DNA from: Plantago major
Taxonomy: Eukaryota > Streptophyta > Magnoliopsida > Lamiales > Plantaginaceae
Length of the DNA stretch: 64,000 bases
Assembly (NCBI GenBank): GCA_026545765.1
Contig: CM048840.1
Span: 89,804,877 to 89,868,876, forward strand
Direction: 5' to 3'
Shown here: positions 22,788 through 34,606 of the stretch, piece by piece
Numbering within the stretch: the first letter of the stretch is position 1
Layout of the letters: each line of letters opens with the position of its first letter
Position numbers and translations under genes: made by a program
The notes under the pieces: model-generated
Database searches by the model: none
Seen by the model: the letters and a program-made list of their open reading frames with translations, nothing else
What the model was told of the DNA's origin: nothing

Positions 22788-22860
22788 CTACGAAAATAAA
22801 ACAGAACTTAATTGGACAAAAAATATCATAGGAACTGTTGACTGGTTTATGGATATATAT

Positions 22861-23008
22861 TGTTGAGGGGTAACACCTCGAACACTAACTAACTAAACTA
22901 TTACAAGCAACCTAGTCCAAGACCCGCCTCCTACTTGACGTCCGAAGCAGTACCTGTCCGAGCTAGAGTACCTGAAAGGACTAAGCGGGGGTTAGAAAGG
23001 GTTACCCG
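22861..23008 (-). repeat. Left (3') LTR of the Gypsy element, 148-bp remnant
   Basis: Matches 59491-59651 with substitutions at two positions and a shorter G run (about 5 against 16). It stops after GGGTTACCCG, where Copia-1 begins. The remaining 785 bp of this LTR are not found on the other side of Copia-1. Confidence 0.88.
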
Positions 23009-24641
23009 TTGGTCCAGATAACGGCAAAGTGAAAGACTAGAGGGGGGGGGGGGGGTGAATAGTCTTTTAAAACTTTTGTCGATAAGCACAGTTTCTCAGA
23101 TATCTGATACTTAATTTCAGAGAGCGGAAGACTTCTGAGATAAGTGCACGTGTTCAGCAAGATAAGTGTAAGTACTTTGCAATATAAGTAAAATAAGTAA
23201 TAAACTACAGAAAGTAAATAACACAAGTCTTTTTATAGTGGTATCTGAAGGTGGCGTAATCCTTAAACTAATCCACTTCGGTCTTTCTCAGACCTAGAAT
23301 CCACTAAGATAAATGAGGTAACCTTACAGATATCTTTTCTTAGATTCCTAAAAGCACTAGGTTCCCAACCAAGTGTTCCGCCTGAGTTATTCCCCGGCTT
23401 TCACAGCCAAGTACTTCCTGTACTCAGAAACCTTTTTGAGCTATTCCTTAGCTTCCCAAGCTAAGTACTTCTTGTGCTCAGCAACCTTGGAGTTATTCCT
23501 TAGTTTCCCAAACTAAGTACTTCCTATACTCCACGCCGTATATGGTGTTGGTTTTAGGTTTGTTTGTCAGGTGTGCTCCTTTAATAACTTGTTCAGTTAT
23601 TCAGATAGCTCTGTGAATCAAGTATACTTAATACACTTTGCAATGTATGGTATCTTGTTCTCTACTGACCCAAGTCTATGGTAAGTGTTCAAGAGAATGA
23701 AACTTAGATATGAAATCTTAGTTCAACTCTTTCACAGATAACAATGCTCGTTAAGGATTAGGACACTTAGAACTTTTGTGCTACTTAGAATCAACAGCTT
23801 TGGTCAAAACAGAAAGCTTGAAGATAAGTAGTTTGCTTGAGAGCGCTTGTGTGAGTATTCTTGAAGTTCAGTGTGTTCTAAGGTGTGTTCTCAAGAAGTC
23901 TAAGTGTTGATATTTATAGATGAATTTGAGTGCCGTTTGAATAGTATCCGTTAGGCTTAAATCAAATTCAAACTATTGATATCTGAATATAATCTTATGT
24001 GAGTTTGTCTTCTTCTTCAGAAGCTACCGTTTTTGTTCAGACATTTCTGTCTGCGCATTTAATGCACTGTACTATATTTTGTCCTGTAGTGCCAACGGAA
24101 CTATGCATGGTATTAGAGATCTTTATACAATCAGAGTTTTCTGAAACTTTGCATGTTCTTCTCCAGAGATCATCATATCCCCAGATACCACTTGTTTAAA
24201 CAACTTGTTATAATATGTTTCTTTTTCAGAAGCATATTTTATGTCCAAGGTATCTGAGTGTGGATATCTGTGGGCACTTTCCTCGTCTCAGAAACCTTTT
24301 ATGCTCAGATATCTTTTGCAACTCGTGTGTTTCAAAACACTTGTTTCTCCAAGATATCTGGACATAGGTATCTGAAAAACCCTTGTCTTCAGCAATCTTG
24401 TGCAGTCTTCAAATCTTCAAATCCGTTGAACTTTTCCTGCTGGATCCCTTCTTCTTGGTCTTCTTCAGAAAATATAAATTAAATTTCGAGACCTAACATC
24501 CTATACAAGATTTGCTAGACTATCATACTTAGTGAGTTTCCTCTTTTACAGTGTTCAAGTGAACTAAGAGTACTAACCACCTTTCTGAGCTAAGATAAGT
24601 CATTAGGTTGCTGATCAAAATCTAAACAGATATTCCTAACA
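23009..24641 (-). repeat. 3' LTR of Copia-1
   Basis: Minus-strand start TGTTAGGAATATCTG at 24641, end CTGGACCAAC at 23009. It is 1633 bp, longer than the Copia-2 LTRs (1287 and 1392 bp), with matching ends and a G14 run at 23042-23055 where Copia-2 has a shorter C run in the opposite sense. Repeated short blocks (AGTACTTCCTGTACTC-type) lie at about 23410-23540. Confidence 0.8.
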
Positions 24642-24660
24642 AATTTCCCCCATTTTGATC
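24642..24660 (-). other. Polypurine tract of Copia-1
   Basis: On the minus strand CAAAATGGGGGAAATT directly precedes the 3' LTR. Copia-2 has AAAAAGGGGGAAATT at the same place. Confidence 0.8.
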
Positions 24661-25031
24661 AGTCAACGATGACTATCTGATCTATTACAAATCTGGATGA
24701 GGAAACAATCCACCACTTAATCATTTCTTATGATCTTTTAATTCATATAATTAAGTGCAGAAAGTAAACATCAACCAAATCACAAGGAGTGATCTTTGCT
24801 GATAAGTTATCTTTTATTGAATGATATCTGAGAGTAAGTTCATCAGATATTAGAGCAAAGCATACAGATAACTTTTTCAAGATTTAACAGAAAAGATCAA
24901 TCAGCAAAATCACATAAACTACTTAGTCAAATAGAACAACAGGAGTTACCAAGCTCTAAGTGAACATTCTAAATGACAAGTCTTCAAGTCTTAAAAAAAA
25001 AATCTTCAAGTCTTCAAAACAGTTCCATGGA

Positions 25032-28000
25032 TCAGTCTGCAAATTTCCTATCACCAAACCTTTTGATATCATCAGAGTAGTCATAGAGAAGAGTTCTGAC
25101 AATCATCTCTGTGTCTCTGGCAAATCCACAGACTTCCTTGTAGGTTTTGGTGGGATTTCTCTTGAAAAAATGCTTGACCCACAGATACTTTCCCCACTTC
25201 CAGGCATGCTCGATTCTGATATCTGATAGCTTGAAGTATTCATAAATGATCTTCAGATATCTGATGTCACCCTTGTTTTGATCTTCAGTTAAGTAGAAGG
25301 ACTCATAGGGTTCCACCGCAAGTCTTGCTCTTGTGCCTGTTCCAGTAAGGTTGGGAATTCTGTGCACATCATCTGGCTTTCCATAAGGACATTCATCAGA
25401 GAGGTCCTTCTTCATGGCTTCTGTTCTCTTAATTACTTCAAAATCCAACCATGCTTTGATGTGGTTGGTGTTAATCAAGATTGGCTTATCTTTTCTCCAT
25501 GCCATGAGCTGTTTATGGATTGGTTCTGGAAACCTTGAGTTTACTAGTAAGTGCTTGAGTTCCACAATCCAGTAGCCATTCTTCTGATTAATGCAATTGT
25601 AGACAGAGGAATTGTTGTCATTCTTCACATACTCAATTTTGGCTTCTTCTGGCCTGAGTGGAAGTTGACTTTGTCTTTGTTCAGCTCTCAGCCTGTTCCT
25701 TCTTTGTCTAGAATTCTCCTTTGGGGGATTGCTTGAAGAACCACCCTGGATTGACTTGGTAATTCCAGAGGGTGTTTTAGCTGCTAAAAGCTTTGCAGCT
25801 ATGGGCTCAGATGGGCTATCAACCTTTCTTCTTTTTCTGTGAAGAGGAGCTTCATCTTCATCCTCATCTTCATCATCATCAAGATTAATTCTTGTGAGAC
25901 TTTTGCAGCCTTCTTCGTTGCCCAAGGATTTGATTTGGCCTTCTTCGTTACCCAAGGATTTGATTTGGCCTTCTTCTTCTTCTTCTTCTTCTTCAGAAGA
26001 TTCATCAATCCCTCTTACTTGTCTTCTCCTTGGAGCCTTGGTACTCCTTGGAGGTTGTCTTTTTTTCCATGGCCCTTGTTACCATTGTAGTTTCTTCAGT
26101 TGGCTGCTGGGAAGTAGCTACTATTTGCAAAGCAGCTTGATTTGATGAGGGATCATTTATTCTGAGTGGTGGCTGGGAAGTTTTCTTGTTTCCTCTTCCT
26201 ATCTGAGCGGCACCAACTCTAGATTTCTTCTTTCCTTCCCCCTGACCAGATCCAAATTCTTCCCCCTTAGTCATTGTTGACTGACTAAGTACCACAAAAG
26301 AATCTGAGTAGTTGTAGGCAGTGACCAACTTCTGAAGTTCAGCCTTGAGCTCCTGATTTTGTTTGATAAGTCCATTTTTCTTATTAGTGAGCTCTGCCAA
26401 TTGGCCTAGTATGGCATCTGCTTTTCCAACAGTGTAACTTGCCCCATGAAAAGCTTTTTCAACTAATGATACATCATCGTCCCTTACCATTCCCAGATCC
26501 TTCTGAGCAATGATCATACTGGTTGTTCTCTGAGTGATGAGCTCAGTGAATTTCTGCATATCTGAGGGGACGGAGACAATTACTTCTTTGTTTTGTAAAG
26601 ACATCTCCCTTTTAAGATGTGCCAAAACTTGATATCTATTCATATATTCATGGGAGTGGACATTTGGCAGTTTGTTGAAAACTTCAGGAGCAATTAGCTT
26701 CCTTTCCAGATGAGAAACCGCTAAGTGTTCATTGCGGTGTTCTGCCAAAGTCTTGTCTTCTTCATCATCTGAGTCATCAGCCCAGTGATCTTCATCCTCT
26801 TGGACATTTTCAAGATTTTCCAGTCCAGCAACCATCTCAGAGATGGGCTTCTTTCCTTTCTGAGAGGAGGATGGTTTTTCTTTTGATGGTGATGCAGCCT
26901 TAGCATCATGCTTTTCTTTAGATACTTCTTCAGTATCTAGCTCCTTAGCAATAGCATTTACAACATCCTGGAGCTCTTTAACCTCAGAGTAAGCTACTGT
27001 CTCTTGTAAGTATTGATCTTGTAGTTGATTGAGCTTATCTCTGGATTTAACTAGCTCTTCTTCAAGTTGAAGATGGAGTTGTTGCTCTTCTTCCAACAGT
27101 TGTTTGAGTTGAGCAGTTCTGGTTTGAGTATTTAATATCTTCTGAGTTGTTTCCTCAGAGTGCTCAACTACTTGTTCAGCAGTGTCCTTTTGTTATTGGG
27201 AAGATGGATGGGTAGATTTCTGAGGTGATGGAGGAGGGGATTGCTGTGATGTCCTCTCAATGTGCTTTTCAACAGCTGAGGCAATGTTTCCTTGTGGAAT
27301 CCCTCCCGTCCCTGGTGCAGGGGCATCATCATCATCCTTTTTATCATCCTCATCCTTGTGATGGTCAGAAGGAAAATCTTCATAGTCATTTTCGTCAGTT
27401 TCCTTCTCTTCTTCATCTTCAGAGACCAGATTGATCACTTCTGGAATAGTGATCATTTGCCCATTTACTTCTTCTTGTTCAGAAGGAATAAATTGTAGTG
27501 TCTGGGGCAGGACTGGCTTGAATGCCATCTGCAATCTGGTCTGACCATCTGCCTGTTTGAAGGCTTGCACCAATTTATGTGCCACTTCCTTGGAAAAATC
27601 CTTACGCATTAAGGTCGCAACTTGATATTGTTCAGTACGGAAAGCTTGGATATAGTTTTCCAGATCAAGAGCTCGTGCTCGTCTTGTTGGTTGATCTGTG
27701 ATTCTCAGTATTTCAGAGAGATCAGAGCACCTTAACCTTTGCCATTTCTTGAAGCATTGAATATGCTTTGGCAAGGTATGAGTCTTGAAGAAGGGAAGAA
27801 GGTTTTCATAGTCATCACTTGACTCCTTCTTGGCACTACTTTGAACCTGAAAGAGAGAGTTTTGAATTAGTTTCAAAACTTGTGTAGATATCTGAGTTTT
27901 AGAGTAGTCAAGTGTCTGTGTTACCTGTGCAACAGTAATAGGCTCAGAAGGTTGGACTACTGAGGTTCCAGGTGCCTCAGATATCTTGGTGTGAGGAGGA

Positions 28001-30615
28001 GACTTGGAAGTCTGATCCTCAACATCCTCTCTTTCTTTTTGAACCTGAGATTAGAAACATAACACTTAGGAAATTTTATCAAGAAAAAGTTCTATTTTCA
28101 GAATTAGATATCTGAGAGGTCAATTACCTCCACTATTGGAGGCTCTGATACTTGTTGCTCAGAGACTTGTGCAGTCTCTGGAAATTTTTCTTGTGATGAA
28201 GGTTTTGATGCCTCATCAATTTCCATTTGTTGTGAGGATTGAGCGAGCAATGCCCCAGCAACTTCTACTTCTTTTTGAACCTGTTTAAGTAGAAAGTGTT
28301 AGTTTGAGAAAAATGATTAGAGATTTGTCTTTGAAGATTATAGGTATCTGAATGAAATACCTTCTCTGCAGAAGGTTCAGATACTTGTTCCTCAGAGACC
28401 TTGGAAGTCTCTGGATTCTTTTCTAAAGAGAGAGACTTTTCAGTCTCTTCATTTTTATTCTCAGTTGGAGCCTATTAGAAACAAACACTTAATAGTATTA
28501 GTCAAGTGTATAAAGCACATATCTGAGATGTTATATCTTAAGGAACTGTCTTCTACCTGTGAGACAGGCTCCTGTTCCTTAAGTGGTGAGGCTATGGAAG
28601 CCTCCTTCTCAGATTCTGAGGCAAGCTTTGCAGCTTCCTCTTGTTCTTTTGTTTCTAATTCAGCCTGTAACAAAGAATTTTTATTAGTTAACAAGAAAGA
28701 AAACACAAAGAAATTCACAAGTACAAACCATTCAGCTACCTGAGCAATGTCAGGCTGAGTTGTCTCTGGAACTTGTGACCCTTCCATGAGTTGGTCTCGT
28801 TGTTCCAGTGTTGCTTCTTTGTTGGAAGTTTGAGGTACTTCAACCTTTTCCTGAGTGGCTAACTCAGTTGCCTCCCCTGGTTGATCATTCTGAGTAGGTG
28901 TCTCAGTTTGATCCCTCTCTTGGAGTTGGGGAACCTGCTCATTTGCAGGATTTTCTTCAGCATGTTGCATAGCTGATATGTCAAAATGGAGTTCATTTAC
29001 CATTTCATCAACCACTTGTGGCTGTCGTGGTTGTGGTTGTTGTGGTTGTCTGGAAGCAGAAGTTTAAGCAGTTGAGAGCTCTTCCAAATTTTTAAGTGTG
29101 GTGTTGACATCAGCGTCTACCAACACTAGGTCACCACTCATCAGGGCTTCTTGAAGTTGTTTATATGTGACTTTCCCTGATGGTGTGTTGACACCAACAA
29201 CCTTTTGCTATAGGTGCTTGCTCAACAACCTTTGAGCTGGTTCCTTTCTCAGCAACCTTGGACCTTTTGTTCTTCCCCTTTGCCTTGGTTACTTTTTCAG
29301 CAACCTTGGGGGATGGGATCCTCTCCTCGTCCGATTCGTCATCGAAATCTGGAACAGAGTTATCAACAATCCCTGCTGCTTCTGCAGAAAGAGTTTGAAG
29401 TTTTTCAGCATTTATGAGTTCATCAGCAAGGCTTTCGGCTATAGTCTTGACATTTCTGAAAGTACTTTCTCTTGCTAAATCTACTTGTTCAGTAGCCGAT
29501 GCCTCTTTTGCAGCATTGATGAGTTCATCTGCAGTGACGTCAGGTATCTGGGAATCGACAACCTCAATGGGTGTGCCTTCTGATTTGCCAGCAAACTTCT
29601 TCCATGAAGTTCTGGGCTTCTTGGTCGCAACTTTTCCTTCAGATACCTCTTCAGTCTTTCACTTCTTGGAACCTTTCTGAGATCTAGTAACCTTTTTCAT
29701 CAAGTTTGTATACTCATATTTGTAGAGTAGGTTACTGTTGGCAATATCTGCCGTCTCTCTGAGCTCAATGCCAAGACATTCCAGTAAGTAGCAAATTTTC
29801 AGTCCATAACTTACTGTGGCTTTTGGCTCAGCAAGGCCCTTAATGATTTTAGGCTCAAAGCCTTGTATCTTCTTCACAAATTTCATGAAGGCATACTTCC
29901 CCCAATTAAAAGGGTTTTCCAGCCTTTTGTCTTGTTGGCTCAACAAGAACATCATCATCCAGCGTTCTTGGCTTATCTGGTCAGCACCTCCTTGTAGACC
30001 ATCAAAGCATCTGTGAAGGATACATGCCAACACATCCTAGTGGACCAAAAGATGTCTGGTCCTTATCTCAGCAAGCTTAAAGTCGATGGGTGTGTCTGGT
30101 TTGTCAAGATCACACACATTACTGTATAGTTGCTTCACACCTTCAAGGAGATCTTCATCCTTGGTGTCAATTTCAAAATCCTTTCCAAGATTTTGAAGTT
30201 CAAACAGCTCACAGAAAGCTGTTTCGTCCAACAGGATTTCTTGTCATTGGACTTTGGTCTTGATAGACACTATCTCAGTGCCTTCAGAGATCTTTGAAAT
30301 TATTGTGGAGTTGTTGTAAAACTCCAGAACATCCATTGAAGAAACTCCACTGGGAAGAGCAGATAGAAAGCCCTTGATTTTTGCCTTTTCAAGCATATCA
30401 AGTACCAACTTCCTGTCAGTCTGGTTTTCTATTGCGGTTACCAGGTATTCCTCAATCATGGAACCACCCCAAATCATCCTGTGATTTGAAGTCCAATGAT
30501 TAGGGTCGAATTCTCCGATCAACCGATTATTTGTTATAACTAGCACTTATGCTTGCTTTTCAACAGTACCAGTAGTAGCTTGGGATTTCTGAGTAGAAGC
30601 ACGTTTGGGAGCCAT
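25032..30615 (-). pseudogene. Intron-containing 3' gene of Copia-1, function unknown
   Basis: ATG at 30615 (MAPKRASTQK). The N-terminal region has DPNHWTSNHRMIWGG, TDRKLVLDMLEKAK, QISQERWMMMFLL, NPFNWGKYAFMKF. Then come phase-0 exons 28740 and upstream, 28664-28557, 28471-28361, 28280-28128, 28044-27925 and 27846 onward, separated by GT-AG introns of 75, 85, 80, 83 and 78 bp. The small exons are Glu/Pro/Ser-rich with a repeated VSEEQVSEP motif. A coiled-coil section follows (27130-26300), then a conserved C-terminal domain (25650-25050: GYWIVELKHLLVN, CPYGKPDDVH, WGKYLWVKHF). Four or more stops in the first exon, a stop at 27193 and a frameshift near 26005 make this copy a pseudogene. No signal peptide or membrane segment is seen. 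The N-terminal part vaguely recalls the 'putative plant transposon protein' domain; I am not sure of that. Confidence 0.7.
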
Positions 30616-30790
30616 CTCTTTAAATAGTGAAGTTTTTGAAAAACGAGAAAGAGATTTGGGTGAGAGATTAGTAATTCTTTGCAGAAAAACTAACAGAGAT
30701 TTGCAGAGGTTGAACAAGAGTTTTTTTTGCTATTCTTGTGCAAGTCTGTATGTTGGATTAGGCGAAAGTAATTTCTTTTGCCAAAATCAC

Positions 30791-30799
30791 ATATATATA
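30791..30799 (-). promoter_or_regulatory. Internal TATA box upstream of the Copia-1 3' gene
   Basis: CTATATATATG on the minus strand lies 176 bp before the ATG at 30615, after about 600 bp of non-coding sequence that follows pol. The interval to the ATG is A/C/T-rich and free of ATG triplets in good context, like a plant 5' UTR. Copia-2 has the same arrangement (50019-50028), which supports a real promoter. Confidence 0.5.
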
Positions 30800-31420
30800 G
30801 CAATGTAATCTCCCCAGACATATACATACAAATTAATTTTGTGTGTAAGTATCTGTGAATTGCAGGCAGGCGTGAGTAAAAGCTTGTTTGGCATTAAATG
30901 CATAGTGGGCCTCGAATTTTTTGATCCACTATTTCTTGAGTTAATCTGCCGTAAAGATCAATCGTCCAATTCATCAAGGGTCACCATTGCTTCTTCAGCA
31001 ATGATCACAATCAACAAATGTAATTGTGCCCATTTAATGAATTTTGGCTATTAGCTTTCTGAATCACGTTTCTGTATGAACAAGAACATTGTTTGCATCT
31101 GAATTTATCTCACATTTGGTATTTGTCCAAGTTTTACATAGAGATAGAAATAATACAAATTTCAAGAGAGTAGTTGACTGCAGACAGTTGTACTATTCTC
31201 TTTTGTGTTCCCCCTCACTAAGTGATCCAGATATCTGAGTACCCGTCTCAGACGTCTTTGAACAGCCGTTTTACCCTTTAGCCTTTAGTTTCTGGATAAC
31301 CCGTTCCAGATTCCTCTTCTCTGGATACCCATTCCAGATATCTCTTTTCTGGATACCCGTTCCAGATACCTTTTCTCTCTTCTTAGATATCGTCTTCTGA
31401 TATCTCTTTTCTGAACTTTT

Positions 31421-34400
31421 TCAGTTCTTTGGTAGCCCCATTAGTCCAAGACTGTGTCTTAAGGCTAAGAATCTACTTTCTTGTAGTGGCTTAGTGAAGA
31501 TATCTGCAAGTTGGTCTTCATTGCGAATCTTGAGTATCTCCATATTGCCTTTTTCAACATGGTCTCTGATGAAGTGGTGTCTAACATCAATGTGCTTTGT
31601 TCTTGCATGAAACTTAGGATTCTGAGTTATGGCAATGGCACTTGTGTTGTCACAGAAAATGGGAGTTTTCTCTTCATTGAGTCCATAGTCTTTGAGTTGT
31701 TGTTGTATCCACAATATCTGTGAAGCACAACACCCAGCATCAATATATTCAGCCTCTGTGGTAGATGTGGCAATTGAATTTTGTTTCTTGCTGAACCATG
31801 ATATTAATCTAGCACCATGAAATTGACAAGTTCCTGAGGTGCTTTTTCTATCAAGCAATGATCCAGCATAGTCGACATCTGAATAGCCAAACAAACTCAA
31901 TCCACTCTCTTTTGGATACCACAATGCAACTTCTACAGTACCTTTTACATACCTTAATATTTTCATAGCAATGTTGTAGTGTGACTGCATTAGATTTGTC
32001 TGAAATCTAGCACACACTCCAACTGTATATTGAATATCAGGTCTACTTGCAGTGAGGTATAGTAGAGATCCAATCAATTTCCTATACTTATGTTCTTCAA
32101 CACTCTTGTCAGATTCAATATAGGTCATTTTGGTTCCAATACTCATTGGTATCTTAGCATTCTTTTCAGAAAGCTTTAGATTGAACTTATTGAGCATATC
32201 CTTTGCATACTTGTTTGACTAATGAATATTCCATCATTGAGTTGCTTGACTTGCAGCCCTAGGAAGTAATTCAATTCTCCCATCATGCTCATCTCAAATT
32301 TATATTTCATACAGAGCTTTCTGAAGCTTATAGACCATCCTACTTTCTAAGGAAACTTCAAAACCTGGTGGTTGTTCAACATAGACTTCCTCAGCGAGTT
32401 AACCATTTAGAAATGCACTCTTGACATCCATCTGATAAACTGTAAAGTCATTATGAGCTGCAAAGGCTAGAAAGAGTCTTATTGCAAAATCTTGCAACTG
32501 GTGCATAAGATTCATCAAAATCTAGTCCTTCAGTCTGGGTGAATCCCTTGGCAACCACCCTAGCTTTGTTTCTGGTTATTTCACCAGACTCATTCATTTT
32601 GTTTTTGAAAACCCACTTGGTTCCTATTACAGATATTCCGTCAACAAATGGAATCAGTTTGCAGACTTTGTTTCTCTCAAATTGATCCAACTCTTCTTGC
32701 ATTGCAGAGATCCAATCTTGATCTTTTAATGCTTCTTCTATAGTCTTTGGTTCAATTTTTGAGATGAAACATCCATAGAGACAACTTGCATTTTAATGAT
32801 TGCTCTTCTAGTTCTAACTCCTTGGTCTATGGGACCAATCACATCTTTTGAAGGATGATTTCTTATCCATTTCATAATGGGTTTTGAACTAGTAGGATCA
32901 ATATCAATTTGATTTGAATGTGAATCAATATGATCTTGATGAGATACTTGTGCAGTATCTGGGATATCTGACACATGGGAAATGTCATGGATATCTGACA
33001 CTTTTTCAGTGTTAGAGATATCTAGATCTTGCATTTCAGCAATCTCTTTTTCAGATACCTTTTCTTGATGAAGGTTCTCAGTAGCCTATTCCATTTCTGG
33101 AATTCTCATAGGAAATTCTTCATCATGTCTTAGAGTCATCTGGTTGTTACTAAGCATAGGTTGCTTTTCATCGTTAGACTCATCCTCTATTTGAATGATA
33201 GGATTGTTTCCTTCTGAGGATCCTTTTTCAGAATCTTTAAACATTAGTTCTTTGAACCTATCTGAGAGATCATCATTCAAGAGTACTTTCTTATTTCCTT
33301 CATAGAATACTACATGAATAGATTCTTCGATCTTTTGCGTTCTTTTGTTGTAGATTCTGTAGGCTTTGCTATTCAGAGAATAACCAAGAAATACTCCTTC
33401 ATCTGCCTTTGGTTGAAATGTTCTCAAGTATTCTTTTCCATTGTTAAGAACGAAACATCTGCAACAAAACACCCTTAGATGTTTGATACTAGGGGGTCTA
33501 CCAATGAAAAGCTCGTACGGAGTTTTGTCATGGTGTTTGTTAATCAGACATCTATTTTGAGTGTAGCATGCTGTGTTTACAACTTTAACCCAATAGATTT
33601 CACTTATTTCAGTGTCAGCAAGCATTGTTCTTGCTGCTTCTTTCAGGGTCCTATTCTTTCTTTCAGCAACACCATTTTGTTGAGGTGTCCTTACAGAAGA
33701 TAGTTGATGTTGTATACCTTTGCAAGTATAAAACTCTTTGATGTACTGGTTCACAAACTCAGTACCATGGTCTGCTACGATTCATGTATACCTTGTCATT
33801 TTTCATGACTTCGAGCTTATTCAGCAAGTTAGGTATCTCAACCCTTGCATTAGATTTGTGTTTGAGAAAGACAACCCAAGTGAATCTTGAGTAATCATCA
33901 ACAACAACCAGACCATACTTCTTTCCTGCATATCTAGTTACTGAGGATTCAAACAGATCCATATGTAACATTTGCAGTGGCCTCTCACTGGAATGTCTAG
34001 TTTTAGACTTGAAAGATGTTTTGGATTGATTTCCCATTTGGCAAGCTGAGCATACACCTTCTTTTCTATATGCCATTTTGAGTAAACCAACCACCAACTC
34101 TTTCTTGGCTAGTTTATTCAGAGTTTTGAAATTCAAGTGACTCATTCTTTTATGCCATAGCCAATTTTCTTCAGTGTGGCTAGATTGACTCACCATGAGA
34201 CATTCTTCGGTTGTGGCGGATGCCCAATCAGCAACATAAAGATTTCCTTTACGCCTTGCAACCAAGACTGTCTGCTTTGACTCATTGTCAATCACTTTAC
34301 ATAGTTTTGACTTTATCTTGACAGTGTACCATTTGTCTACTAGTTGACTCATGCTTAGGAGATTATATTTCAATCCCTTTACATGAAGTACTTCAGAGAT

Positions 34401-34606
34401 TGTGAGGGCGCCGAACTTCAAATTGCCAAAACCTATGGTTGGATTTTTCATCTCCTCCAGCAAACCTGATAATTGGTCCATCATTCCATTTTTTTGTAGT
34501 TAATCAGATTTGCTTTGTCTCCTGTCATGTGCTTCCCACATCCACTATCAAAATGCCACTTTGAGTTATTCTTTAGAGTGTTCTGCACAAAACAGGAAAC
34601 AGGAGA
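31421..34606 (-). pseudogene. Copia-1 pol (protease, integrase, reverse transcriptase, RNase H)
   Basis: Protease reads WHFDSGCGKHMTG near 34540. GAG-pre-integrase is WLWHKRMSHLNF with CSACQMG. Integrase shows HMDLFE and, after a frameshift near 33780, ADHGTEF (TDHGTEF in Copia-2) and AERKNRTLKEA. Reverse transcriptase keeps SVIGTKWVFKNK and [10 protein letters not shown], but about 67 codons from [10 protein letters not shown] through YVDDIIFGS are deleted near 32312, removing the catalytic aspartates. RNase H is intact: [41 protein letters not shown] separates gag from pol in the same frame. It cannot make active reverse transcriptase. Confidence 0.88.

Noticed and set aside
22856..22860. 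TATAT duplication as chance AT-rich match
   Set aside because: Considered, because the flank is AT-rich, but the match lies exactly at both LTR termini and the F-box exons on the two sides join in phase, so the insertion model was kept.
25839..26145. Plus-strand frames with Phe/Ser runs
   Set aside because: They are the complement of a GAA/GAG-rich acidic stretch in the Copia-1 3' gene.
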